From the NCBI GenBank assembly GCA_023391835.1, contig JAEWAE010000075.1, positions 1 through 13,447 on the forward strand: a stretch of DNA of 13,447 bases, written 5' to 3'. The DNA is from Bacillota bacterium (GTDB lineage Bacteria > Bacillota > Clostridia > Oscillospirales > Ethanoligenentaceae). The first letter of the stretch is position 1; every line of letters starts with the position of its first letter. Of this stretch, positions 1 to 6,810 are shown one piece after another. The translations under genes were made by a program, and so were the position numbers. The notes below the pieces were generated by a model. The model made no database searches and had not been told where the DNA came from. It saw only the letters and a program-made list of their open reading frames with translations.

Positions 1-40
1 GCGTATGACACGCGGCGGCCCCTTGTTTCAGTTTTCCCCT

Positions 41-481
41 TTATTTATCCCGTATCATCTGCCGGTAGGGCAGCTCGGTGAAGCCCATACGTTGGTAAAG
101 CGACACGGCCCGGCGGTTATTTTCTTCCACTTCCAGCCGCAGGCGCCGGTAAGGCCCGGCTCCGCCGCTTTTGAGGAAGTCGAAAAACTCATGCCCCAGA
201 CCGCACCCGCGGCAATCCGACTCCACATAGAGTTCCTCCAGCCAGATGACCGGGCCGCCCGCCTCCTGAGAAAAGCCCCGCGCCAGCAGCGCGTAGCCCG
301 CCGTGCGGCCGTCGTCTTCCAGAATATAAGCCGCGGCGTAAGTATCCGACCGCATCAGTTCGTCGAAGGTCGCGTCCAGATAGGCATCCGGTATCGGGTG
401 TTCCGCCGCATCGGAGTGATAAAAGTCGTGGGCCATGCGCCGATAAACCGCCCGGTCCCCGGCACGAATCTTGCGGATCAT
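41..481 (-). CDS. GNAT family N-acetyltransferase
   Basis: A 146-aa protein of the Gcn5-related N-acetyltransferase fold, which moves an acetyl group from acetyl-CoA to an amine; the substrate cannot be read from the sequence. The acetyl-CoA pyrophosphate loop is visible as RGCGLG (about residues 91-96) after the strand ELYV. It is followed by the family's C-terminal pattern LEVEENNRRAVSLYQRMGF (about 117-134). Length is normal for a single-domain GNAT. The ATG at 481 is chosen because AAAGGGG lies 7-8 bases upstream; an in-frame ATG at 532 would add 17 residues with no such site. It is the last gene of the minus-strand operon, 57 bp after the permease. A TTGACA on the minus strand (527-532) hints at a weak extra promoter, but no good -10 follows. 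Its presence in an export operon suggests a resistance or detoxification role (inference). Confidence 0.88.
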   Translation of the reverse strand: MIRKIRAGDRAVYRRMAHDFYHSDAAEHPIPDAYLDATFDELMRSDTYAAAYILEDDGRTAGYALLARGFSQEAGGPVIWLEELYVESDCRGCGLGHEFFDFLKSGGAGPYRRLRLEVEENNRRAVSLYQRMGFTELPYRQMIRDK

Positions 482-538
482 GGTATATCCCCTTTCATAT
501 GGTATGGAAACGCCGCAAAGGGCCGCTGTCAAGGTGGC

Positions 539-1333
539 TCAGAGCCGCGGGTCCCGCCGCCGATAACCGGCGTAGGCCCCGGCGGTAAGCGCCCCCGCCA
601 GCAGCAGGCTGCCCAGCACGGCCAGCGGCCCAAGCCCCCGGCCCCCCAGCACACGGCCCACATCCACATATTGAAACGGCGACAGGACGTTGAGAAAACT
701 CACCCGGCTGCTCAGAGTAGTGATCTCCTCCACGGCCCAAGCCGCCAGCACGACGCCGGAAGCCGCCGCGCCCGCCCCCGCCGGATTTCGGCGCACGGCG
801 GCGCACAGCGCGCCCACCGCCAGAAAAATCAACTGAAGCAGCAGAAGGCTCAGATGGAACGCGGCCACTTCTCCCGCGATGCTATGGCCCTTGCCGTAAG
901 CCGCGGCCGCCGGCACCGTCACGGCAAAGGTGACAAGATTGAGCACGATGACGTTGACCACGGCCGCCATGAGCTTGGCCGTCAGCACCTGCGCGCGGGA
1001 GACGGGCTTGGCGAGCAGAAATTCCGCCGTCTTATCCGTCTCTTCCTTCGCCAGGATGCCCCCGCCCAGCAGCGCCGCGTGGAACGCAAAGGTCAGCTGC
1101 ACATAGCGGAACAAAAAGGCATAAAACCCAGGCAGCGTGGTCACATCCCCATCCGCCATGCCCAGCAGCGCGCGCAGCGAATGAGGCAGCTGGGCAAACA
1201 GCCGGCTGCTGGCCGTGCCCGCGGAATAGGCGGGGTATTTCGCCATCCCGCTGAGCACGCCCAGCGCCATGCACACGCACCAGACGATCAGCGACCGCCG
1301 GTGGGCCCTGAGTTCCCGCCAAAACATATTCAT
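539..1333 (-). CDS. ABC-2 type transporter permease (second of pair)
   Basis: A 264-aa integral membrane protein of the ABC-2 permease type. Hydrophobic segments lie at about residues 16-32, 75-95, 122-145, 160-180, 186-205 and 236-256, giving the usual six spans. Between spans 2 and 3 is the coupling-loop sequence KEETDKTAEFLLAKPVSR (about 96-113), typical of ABC-2 permeases that pair with BcrA/CcmA-like ATPases. It is clearly paralogous to the gene just upstream: both contain LPGFYA, FLLAKPVSR, LSLLLLQLIFLA and VLSPF[QR]Y. The two probably form a heterodimeric channel energised by the ATPase of this operon. The start at 1333 has GGGAGG 7 bases upstream, and the gap to the preceding gene is 14 bp, so the two are co-transcribed. 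The exported substrate is unknown; hydrophobic peptides or antibiotics are common in this family. Confidence 0.88.
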   Translation of the reverse strand: MNMFWRELRAHRRSLIVWCVCMALGVLSGMAKYPAYSAGTASSRLFAQLPHSLRALLGMADGDVTTLPGFYAFLFRYVQLTFAFHAALLGGGILAKEETDKTAEFLLAKPVSRAQVLTAKLMAAVVNVIVLNLVTFAVTVPAAAAYGKGHSIAGEVAAFHLSLLLLQLIFLAVGALCAAVRRNPAGAGAAASGVVLAAWAVEEITTLSSRVSFLNVLSPFQYVDVGRVLGGRGLGPLAVLGSLLLAGALTAGAYAGYRRRDPRL

Positions 1334-1347
1334 GCGATATCCTCCCG

Positions 1348-2154
1348 TCAGTTCCCGGCCCGGATATCCCGCCGGGCAAGGGCGTAAGCCGCCAGCACGG
1401 CAGCGGCCGTCACCGCCGCGCCGAGTGCAAGATATGCCGGCTCATACGCCCCGTGGCCGAGGATATAGCCGGTGTCGAAATAGCGAAACGGCGACAGCAC
1501 ATGCCCCAGCCGATCGGCCCGGGTGCCGGCGGTCAGCGTGCCGAGCATGTACAGGGCGAACACCCCGCCGATGGAAACCGGCGCCGACGCGCGCAGGCGC
1601 GTAAAAACCAGCGCAAGCGCCGCCCCCAGCGCCAGGAAAATCAGCTGGAGCAGCAGCAGGCTCAGGTTGAGGGCGAAAAACCGCTCCCGATCAAAACCGG
1701 AGGGGGCCGCCGCGTCGGCCATGGCCCACACCGCCGCCTCATAGATAATATTGGTCAGCAGCAGCGTGGTCAGGCCGGCCAGCAGCTTGGCCGTGAGCAC
1801 TCCCGTGCGCGACACGGGCTTTGCAAGCAAAAAGTCGGCCGTATGGCCGCGGAATTCCCGCCCCCACAGCGACAGACCGAGATTCATGGCCTGGATGGCG
1901 CCGCACACGGCGATGAACGAGAACACCATGGCGTAAAAGCCGGGCAGCGTGGCGATCTTATCCATCTGGATGCCCAGCATGGCGCGCACCGGCGCCGGGT
2001 ACACCTCAATGAGCCGCCGGTAATCGCCCACATCTTTCACCATGCCGGGATAGATCGAAAGCATCAGCGCCGCCAGCGCGACGAGTGAAACCGTCCAGAC
2101 CAGCGCGGTGCGGCACTGGGCGCGCAGCTCCTGCCGGTATATGTTCATACGCAT
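1348..2154 (-). CDS. ABC-2 type transporter permease (first of pair)
   Basis: A 268-aa membrane protein of the ABC-2 permease type, paralogous to the next gene. Hydrophobic spans are at about residues 18-36, 74-96, 122-145, 160-184, 192-209 and 238-260. The motif REFRGHTADFLLAKPVSR (about 99-116) is the cytoplasmic loop expected to touch the ATPase. It starts 10 bp after the ATPase stop, so it is in the same transcript. Two in-frame ATGs are possible, at 2154 and 2148. AAGGAG lies 4 bases before the first and 10 before the second, so the choice is uncertain; the sister permease begins MNMF, which resembles the MNIY that follows the second ATG. The pair of unequal permeases with one ATPase suggests a heterodimeric exporter (inference). 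Confidence 0.88.
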   Translation of the reverse strand: MRMNIYRQELRAQCRTALVWTVSLVALAALMLSIYPGMVKDVGDYRRLIEVYPAPVRAMLGIQMDKIATLPGFYAMVFSFIAVCGAIQAMNLGLSLWGREFRGHTADFLLAKPVSRTGVLTAKLLAGLTTLLLTNIIYEAAVWAMADAAAPSGFDRERFFALNLSLLLLQLIFLALGAALALVFTRLRASAPVSIGGVFALYMLGTLTAGTRADRLGHVLSPFRYFDTGYILGHGAYEPAYLALGAAVTAAAVLAAYALARRDIRAGN

Positions 2155-2164
2155 GATTCTCCTT

Positions 2165-3043
2165 TCACTCCCGGCCGTAATCGTGCAGGAATATTTCCTC
2201 CAGGCTCGGCTCCTCGATGGAAATACCGCACAGCCCGATATCCGCCAGCCGGCGGAGCATGGCGTCCAGCTCCCCGCGGAAAAGGAAGCTGACCTCCCGC
2301 CCCTGAAGGGAAAGATCGCTCACCCCCGCGAGGCGGAAATCCTCCGCCTTGGGCGTGCCGCGTGTTTCCAGCCGGAAACGCCGCCAGCTGCCGGACTGCA
2401 GCTCGCTCATCTTTTCCAGCCGGATGATGCGCCCCTCTTTGATGAAGGCGACCCGGCTGCACAGCTTCTGCACCTCGCTGAGAATATGGGAGGAAAAGAA
2501 AACCGTGACGCCCTTGCGGTTCTCCGCCTGCAAAAGCTCGAAAAATTTCTGCTGCATCAGCGGGTCCAACCCGCTGGTGGGCTCGTCGAGAATAAGCAGC
2601 TTCGGCTCGTGAAGCAGGCTCTGGACGATGCCGACCTTTTTGCGGTTGCCGAAGGAGAGGTCGTCGATCTTGCGGGTGAGGTCCAGATCCAGCGTCTGCG
2701 CCAGCTCGCGGATGCGCGCGGTGCAGTCCTTATGATAGAAACTGGCCGAATACCGCAGCAGGTCGGCCACGCGCATGCGGTCGTAATAAAACACTTCGGC
2801 GGGCAGATAGCCCACCTCCCGCCGGATCTCGGGGTGGGTGACACAGCTCTCGCCGAAAAGCAGCGCCCGGCCCGCGGTGGGGCGCATCAGCCCAAGCAGC
2901 GTGCGGATGGTGGTCGATTTGCCCGCGCCGTTGGGGCCGATGAAACCGAAAATTTCACCCGGCTCGACGGCCAGATTCACGTGCTCGATGCCGCGGGCTT
3001 TGCCGTAGGTCTTGGTCAGGTCGACGGTTTCGATGACTGGCAT
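2165..3043 (-). CDS. ABC transporter ATP-binding protein (BcrA/CcmA type)
   Basis: A 292-aa cytoplasmic ATPase that drives the two permeases encoded downstream. Walker A is GPNGAGKST (residues 36-44), the signature loop is LSFGNRKKV (129-137), Walker B is LLILDE with the catalytic Glu at 154, and the switch His is in SSHILSE (His186). The signature departs from LSGGQ and the Q-loop position reads YLPAE; both are usual in the BcrA/antibiotic-export subgroup of DUF4162-like ATPases. A C-terminal extension of about 80 residues (about 212-292, ending SLEEIFLHDYGRE) matches the regulatory tail of that subgroup. The ATG at 3043 is chosen because GGAGGAG lies 5-10 bases before it and homologues begin near MPVIETVDLTKTYG. 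The frame stays open upstream to 3235, but that stretch overlaps the TetR gene and does not look coding. Confidence 0.93.
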   Translation of the reverse strand: MPVIETVDLTKTYGKARGIEHVNLAVEPGEIFGFIGPNGAGKSTTIRTLLGLMRPTAGRALLFGESCVTHPEIRREVGYLPAEVFYYDRMRVADLLRYSASFYHKDCTARIRELAQTLDLDLTRKIDDLSFGNRKKVGIVQSLLHEPKLLILDEPTSGLDPLMQQKFFELLQAENRKGVTVFFSSHILSEVQKLCSRVAFIKEGRIIRLEKMSELQSGSWRRFRLETRGTPKAEDFRLAGVSDLSLQGREVSFLFRGELDAMLRRLADIGLCGISIEEPSLEEIFLHDYGRE

Positions 3044-3074
3044 GCAATCTCCTCCGTTCAATGGGGCGGACGGC

Positions 3075-3695
3075 TCACAGACATTCCGGCCGGTAAAGAT
3101 TCTGCCGCAGCATTTCCAGCAGCGCGTCGAATCGGCGGCAGACGGCGCCGAAATCTTTGACGACGCCCGCAGGCTCCATGTCGGTGAGGCCGTAGGAATA
3201 ATAGACCAGCAGTTCCAGCACCTGCGCCGGGTCAACGCCTGGCTTGAATTTGGAAACGTCCACGCCCCTCATCACCAGCTCGGAGCGGAAACGCTCCGCC
3301 GCGCCGAAGGAGAAAAGCTTCTGGGCGTCCGTCCGCACCTCCGGGTCCGTTTCCGAATAGGCGCGCATGAGAAAGCGCAGAATAGCCGGATGTGCCTGCA
3401 GCACGGCCAGCTTGATGTCGGTGGCCATGCGGATGCGTGCAAAAAAGTCGGTGACGCCGCGGTCGAAATGATTTCCGAATTCGTCCGTCATGGTGCGCAC
3501 GCACAGGGCGAGCAGGTAGCCGTAAAGCTGCCGTTTGGTGCCGAAATAGTGGAACATCATGGCCTTGGATATACCCGCCGCCGCCGCGATGTCGCGCATG
3601 GAGGTCTTGGCGTAACCCGTGTCGCCGAAGGCCGCCAGCGCCGCATCCTCGATGGTTTGCCGTTTTCGGGGCGGCAGATTTTCAAATGCTTCCAC
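3075..3695 (-). CDS. TetR/AcrR family transcriptional regulator
   Basis: A 206-aa repressor. The N-terminal DNA-binding domain (about residues 12-61) contains the standard TetR pattern ending SMRDIAAAAGISKAMMFHYFGTKRQLYGYLL. The rest is a helical ligand and dimer domain with an unrecognised ligand. I choose a GTG start at 3695: AAGGAGG at 3701-3707 stands 5 bases before it, and the resulting length is normal for TetR proteins. Upstream in-frame ATGs (3734 and 3809) lie inside or before the operator and promoter and would give a non-homologous N-terminus. It is the first gene of the operon, 31 bp before the ATPase. The double palindrome immediately upstream is very probably its own operator, so the whole operon should be self-repressed and induced by the exported compound. 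Confidence 0.9.
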   Translation of the reverse strand: MEAFENLPPRKRQTIEDAALAAFGDTGYAKTSMRDIAAAAGISKAMMFHYFGTKRQLYGYLLALCVRTMTDEFGNHFDRGVTDFFARIRMATDIKLAVLQAHPAILRFLMRAYSETDPEVRTDAQKLFSFGAAERFRSELVMRGVDVSKFKPGVDPAQVLELLVYYSYGLTDMEPAGVVKDFGAVCRRFDALLEMLRQNLYRPECL

Positions 3696-3710
3696 TGGGT
3701 CCTCCTTTTC

Positions 3711-3758
3711 GACCGAATCGGTCGATATCAGCATATCACGGTCGACCGATTCGGTCAA
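3711..3758 (-). promoter_or_regulatory. Promoter with twin TetR operators for the export operon
   Basis: On the minus strand, TTGACC (3753-3758) and TATGCT (3730-3735) are spaced by exactly 17 bp, a sound vegetative -35/-10 pair. Two copies of a 13-bp near-palindrome, GACCGAATCGGTC (3711-3723) and GACCGATTCGGTC (3744-3756), lie in opposite orientation. Together they form 15-bp inverted arms (3711-3725 and 3742-3756). One copy overlaps the -35 box and the other covers the expected transcription start just past the -10. Their centres are 33 bp apart, about three helical turns. This is a textbook arrangement for two repressor dimers blocking RNA polymerase. The binding protein is inferred to be the TetR product encoded directly downstream. 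Confidence 0.85.
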
Positions 3759-3777
3759 TAGACTGTCCGCCGCTTTT

Positions 3778-4695
3778 CTACAATTGCACAGAGGCCGGCG
3801 GGTCGGCAAACAGGCGCAGCTCGATATTCTGGTCGTAATTGCCGAAACCGCGGCCGAAAAGCGTCACCCCGCCCCGGTGGGCCGCCTCGGGGGGATTCGC
3901 GACGCGAAAAACGATTTCCCGGCCGAAGTCGAGCCCCAGCCGGGCGATCGTCACATCCGAGAGCCGGATACCGTCGATATAGCTGCCGGAGGCATCCACC
4001 CGGAGGGTCTTGAGCAGGCCGTACTGAGTGCCGTCCCACCACAGGGGCGTGAGCCGTCCCCGGCGGCCGCCGAAATCGCCGGGGCTAGTCCATGTGCCGA
4101 GCCGCACTCCATTCAGCGAAAAGGCGATATCCGACGGCCAGTTTTCGTTGACCCCCGGCGCTTCGGAACAGATCTCAAAGCTGAGCTGGATGGCCCGGGC
4201 CGACTGGCCGCGCAGCAGGAAATTGGGCAGGCGGTATTCCACATACCCGCCGCCGAACCACAGAAGCGACGCCCCCACATGGGCGGGGTCGGCAAAATAG
4301 CGGGGGTCGTCGACGGCCCCGATGATGCCCTCCGGGCGCGCCAGCCCACAGGTGGGGCGCACCTGCCAGGCGCTGTAATGCCCCACGGGCACCGAAGCGC
4401 GCATCACGCCCTCTTCCCCCGCCGCGGGACGGAAACGCAGCAGCGCCGTATCCTCGCGCAGGCGGCAGAGCCGGCGCCGACCCCGGCGGCCCGCCGTTTT
4501 TTCCGCCGTGACGATGCCGGCCTTCTGGAGCGTGTCGATATGCCGGGTGACGATGGCGGAAGAAACCCCCAGACTTTCGGCCATCTCACCGATATCCATC
4601 GGCTGCTCCGCCAGCAGCGCCACGATTTTCAGCCGGGTCTCGCTGCCCAGCGCTTCAAAAAAGGCAGCACTTCCCGCGTTGACCGTGATTTCCAT
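3778..4695 (-). CDS. ArsR-type winged-helix regulator with large C-terminal sensor-like domain
   Basis: A 305-aa protein. Residues 8-80 form an ArsR-like winged helix (ALGSETRLKIVALLAEQPMDIGEMAESLGVSSAIVTRHIDTLQKAGIV), followed by a basic stretch GRRGRRR. Residues about 97-300 form a second domain rich in Trp, Gly and aromatic residues, with stretches such as GIIGAVDDPRYFADP, WFGGGYVEYRLPNF and TWTSPGDFGGRRGRL. From memory, similar two-domain regulators occur in Paenibacillus and Clostridia next to glycoside hydrolases; I know no assigned function for the C-terminal domain. Cys residues are few and no metal site of classical ArsR proteins is evident, so a sugar or glycoside effector is more likely (inference). 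The ATG at 4695 has only a G-rich stretch upstream as a ribosome site. It is divergent from the GH2 gene, and its stop is 20 bp from the TetR operon promoter with no clear terminator between. Confidence 0.85.
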   Translation of the reverse strand: MEITVNAGSAAFFEALGSETRLKIVALLAEQPMDIGEMAESLGVSSAIVTRHIDTLQKAGIVTAEKTAGRRGRRRLCRLREDTALLRFRPAAGEEGVMRASVPVGHYSAWQVRPTCGLARPEGIIGAVDDPRYFADPAHVGASLLWFGGGYVEYRLPNFLLRGQSARAIQLSFEICSEAPGVNENWPSDIAFSLNGVRLGTWTSPGDFGGRRGRLTPLWWDGTQYGLLKTLRVDASGSYIDGIRLSDVTIARLGLDFGREIVFRVANPPEAAHRGGVTLFGRGFGNYDQNIELRLFADPPASVQL

Positions 4696-4747
4696 CCGAC
4701 CGCCCCCGTTCCCCCGGCACGAAGCCGGATTTCGATTCCATGAGTCA

Positions 4748-4776
4748 ATTATATAACCTATAAGTTAATCAGTCAA
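4748..4776 (-). promoter_or_regulatory. Promoter of the ArsR-type regulator with operator in the spacer
   Basis: On the minus strand, TTGACT (4771-4776) and a perfect TATAAT (4748-4753) are 17 bp apart. The spacer contains a 14-bp near-palindrome, written on the plus strand as TAACCTATAAGTTA (4754-4767), with one mismatched pair. Its half TATAGGTTA recurs downstream of the divergent GH2 promoter at 4853-4861. A repressor bound here would sit between the -35 and -10 boxes, so autoregulation by the ArsR-type protein is the simplest reading (inference). Confidence 0.8.
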
Positions 4777-4808
4777 TGAATTATGGCGAAATACGCCCAT
4801 ATTCCCCA

Positions 4809-4861
4809 TTGACAGGCGGTAGTGCGTCCTTTATACTGGGAGCGTCGGACCATATAGGTTA
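4809..4861 (+). promoter_or_regulatory. GH2 promoter and downstream operator
   Basis: TTGACA (4809-4814) and TATACT (4832-4837) are separated by exactly 17 bp, close to the vegetative consensus. The expected transcription start is near 4844. TATAGGTTA lies at 4853-4861 inside the palindrome GGTTAACC, and a related AGGTTTATA follows at 4868-4876. The same 9-mer lies in the promoter spacer of the divergent regulator, so one protein probably controls both genes, here as a roadblock just past the start site. The ribosome site TTGGGAGG (4887-4894) stands 7 bases before the GH2 ATG. Confidence 0.8.
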
Positions 4862-4901
4862 ACCGACAGGTTTATATAAAAATGACTTGGGAGGCATCGG
4901 C

Positions 4902-6656
4902 ATGGTGACACAGCAAATACTCCCCCGCCCGGAATACCCGCGCCCGCAGTTCGTGCGCCCGGACTGGGTCAACCTCAATGGGGAATGGGAATTTGAAGCC
5001 GACCCCGGCGTCAGCGGCATCGACCGGGAATTTTTCCGGCGGGAAACGCTCGACGGACGCATCGTCGTCCCCTTCTGCCCGGAAAGCCGGCTTTCCGGTG
5101 TGGGCAACACCGATTTTCTCAACGCCGTGTGGTACCGGCGGGATATCACGGTGCCCGATCATTGGGCGGGCAGCCGGATCATCCTGCATTTCGGCGCCTG
5201 CGATTACCGCACCGACGTGTGGGTGGGCGGCGAGCCGGCCGGTTCCCATACCGGCGGCTACACCCCGTTTGCCTTCGACATCACCGGGCTGCTGCATCCG
5301 GGGGTCAATTCGCTGGCCGTCTGCGCCCGGGACGACCCCCGCACCGGGCGCCAGCCAAAGGGCAAGCAGAGTGCCCTTTACTATTCCCACGCCTGCGACT
5401 ACACCCGTACCACCGGCATCTGGCAGACTGTCTGGCTTGAGCGTGTGCCCCGGCAGGCAGTGGAAAAGCTGCGGCTGATCCCCGACCCGGATAACGCCTG
5501 TCTGCACGTCGAGGCCGCCCTGAGCGACGGAGCCGACGGTTTCACGCTGCGGGCCCGCGCCCTGTGGCAGGATGCGCCCGCCGGGGAAGCGCGCGCCGTC
5601 GTCACCGGCCGGGGTGTGCGGCTGACGGTGCCGCTTGCCCCCGTGGAGCTTTGGGAGCCGGGCGCGCCGCGGCTTTACGATCTGGAACTGGAACTGGCCG
5701 ACCCTGCGGGGCGGAAAGTTGACACGATCTGTTCCTATTTCGGGCTGCGCACCGTGACTCTGGGCAAAAAGGCTATCCTCATCAACCACAAGCCGGTATT
5801 TCAGCGGCTGGTGCTCGACCAGGGCTTTTACCCCGACGGCATCTATACGGCGCCCAGCGACGAGGCCATCCGCGGCGACATTCTGCTTTCGATGTCCATG
5901 GGCTTCAACGGCGCGCGGATGCACCAGAAGGTATTCGACCCGCGTTATCTGTACTGGGCCGATCGTATGGGCTACATCGTGTGGGGGGAATATGCCAGCT
6001 GGGGGCTTGCCATCACCACCCCGCAGGGGCTCGAAACCTTCCTGCCCGAGTGGATGGAATCGATGGAGCGGGATTTCAGCAGCCCCGCGCTGGTGGGCTG
6101 GTGCCCCTTCAACGAGACCTGGGATCAGGACGGATGCCGGCAGGATGACGACGTGCTGCGCGTGACCTGGCTGGTCACAAAAGCCCTCGACCCCACCCGG
6201 CCGGTCATCGACACCAGCGGCAATTTTCACGTCTGCACCGACGTATTCGACATCCACGATTACGAGCAGGACCCGCAGAAGTTTGCCGAGCGCTTCGCAC
6301 CCATGGCCCGCGGCGGCGCGCCCTACGTCACCTTCCCCGAGCGGCAGCACAGCGACGGGCAGCCCTATTTCGTCAGCGAATACGGCGGCATCTGGTGGAA
6401 CCCGGGCCAGACCGGCGGCCCGGCCTGGGGCTACGGCGACCGCCCCCGCAGCGGGGAAGAATTTCTGCGACGCTACGAGGGGCTGACCCGTGCACTGCTG
6501 GATAACCCCGCCGTCTGTGCCTTCTGCTACACTCAGCTCACCGACGTGGAACAGGAGGTCAACGGGCTGTGCACCTACGACCGGCGGCCCAAATTTGACC
6601 CCGCGCTCATCCGGCGCGTCAACGCCCGCCCCGCCGCCATCGAGACGGAGGGCTGA
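4902..6656 (+). CDS. Glycoside hydrolase family 2 protein (beta-galactosidase/glucuronidase-like)
   Basis: A 584-aa retaining glycosidase of family GH2. In order it shows a sugar-binding jelly-roll domain (about residues 1-185; EYPRPQFVRPDWVNLNGEWEF, ACDYRTDVWVGGEPAGSHTGGYTPF), an immunoglobulin-like domain (about 186-283) and a TIM barrel (about 284-575). The acid/base is the Asn-Glu pair N404-E405 in GWCPFNETWD; the probable nucleophile is E493 in YFVSEYGGIWW. QGFYPDGIYTAPSDEAI (about 307-323) is a conserved piece of the barrel in a compact GH2 clade of about 590 residues. There is no signal peptide, so it acts in the cytoplasm on imported oligosaccharides. The ATG at 4902 is preferred over TTG at 4887 because TTGGGAGG lies 7 bases before it. 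Substrate is not assignable; beta-galactosidase or glucuronidase labels would be guesses. No sugar transporter lies beside it in this window. Confidence 0.92.
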   Translation: MVTQQILPRPEYPRPQFVRPDWVNLNGEWEFEADPGVSGIDREFFRRETLDGRIVVPFCPESRLSGVGNTDFLNAVWYRRDITVPDHWAGSRIILHFGACDYRTDVWVGGEPAGSHTGGYTPFAFDITGLLHPGVNSLAVCARDDPRTGRQPKGKQSALYYSHACDYTRTTGIWQTVWLERVPRQAVEKLRLIPDPDNACLHVEAALSDGADGFTLRARALWQDAPAGEARAVVTGRGVRLTVPLAPVELWEPGAPRLYDLELELADPAGRKVDTICSYFGLRTVTLGKKAILINHKPVFQRLVLDQGFYPDGIYTAPSDEAIRGDILLSMSMGFNGARMHQKVFDPRYLYWADRMGYIVWGEYASWGLAITTPQGLETFLPEWMESMERDFSSPALVGWCPFNETWDQDGCRQDDDVLRVTWLVTKALDPTRPVIDTSGNFHVCTDVFDIHDYEQDPQKFAERFAPMARGGAPYVTFPERQHSDGQPYFVSEYGGIWWNPGQTGGPAWGYGDRPRSGEEFLRRYEGLTRALLDNPAVCAFCYTQLTDVEQEVNGLCTYDRRPKFDPALIRRVNARPAAIETEG

Positions 6657-6677
6657 CCTGCGCGCCCGGCCTGTGAG

Positions 6678-6774
6678 TCGCCTGTGACACGCGCGGCGGA
6701 TTTTTACACTTATTTCACAATTTTTTCACGGTGCTTTTACAGTACCGGGGTATACTGAAATCAGTCACAGGCGA
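6678..6774. repeat. 11-bp inverted repeat around phased T-tracts
   Basis: TCGCCTGTGAC (6678-6688) and its exact reverse complement GTCACAGGCGA (6764-6774) flank 75 bp. Between them are four similar T-rich units, TTTTTACAC (6701), TATTTCACA (6711), TTTTTTCAC (6721) and GCTTTTACA (6733), spaced about 10-12 bp, a layout that tends to bend DNA. A TATACT at 6751-6756 has no -35 box at a proper distance. A small hairpin CGAAGAG/CTCTTCG (6772-6778 and 6788-6794) overlaps the right end. The stretch lies 3' of the GH2 gene. Its role is unknown, and no gene is seen between 6657 and 6934. Confidence 0.5.
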
Positions 6775-6810
6775 AGAGCCCGACACCCTCTTCGATCCGC
6801 TCATAATATC

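Noticed and set aside
1..40. Possible gene fragment or terminator at the left edge, downstream of the GNAT gene
   Set aside because: Forty bases show no stem with a T-run and no convincing coding signal, so nothing can be supported.
3044..3235. Upstream extension of the ABC ATPase frame
   Set aside because: It overlaps the TetR gene in another frame and shows no ATPase homology. The ATG at 3043 has a good ribosome site and the expected N-terminus.
3696..3809. N-terminal extension of the TetR protein to an ATG at 3734 or 3809
   Set aside because: It would place coding sequence in the promoter and twin operators. The GTG at 3695 has an ideal AAGGAGG five bases upstream and gives the normal family length.
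4887..4901. TTG start of the GH2 gene at 4887
   Set aside because: The TTG is part of the ribosome site TTGGGAGG itself. The ATG at 4902 has correct spacing.
4872..6350. Long open frame of 492 codons on the minus strand across the GH2 gene
   Set aside because: It lies opposite a gene with clear catalytic motifs, has no recognisable domains, and is rich in Gly, Pro, Arg and His, as expected for a shadow frame in GC-rich DNA. The same applies to the long opposite-strand frames at 5-1387, 2108-3160, 7155-8525, 9660-10913 and 12379-13362.
6736..6756. Promoter from TTTACA (6736) and TATACT (6751)
   Set aside because: The spacer is only 9 bp, too short for a working sigma-A promoter, and no other -35 box fits the TATACT.
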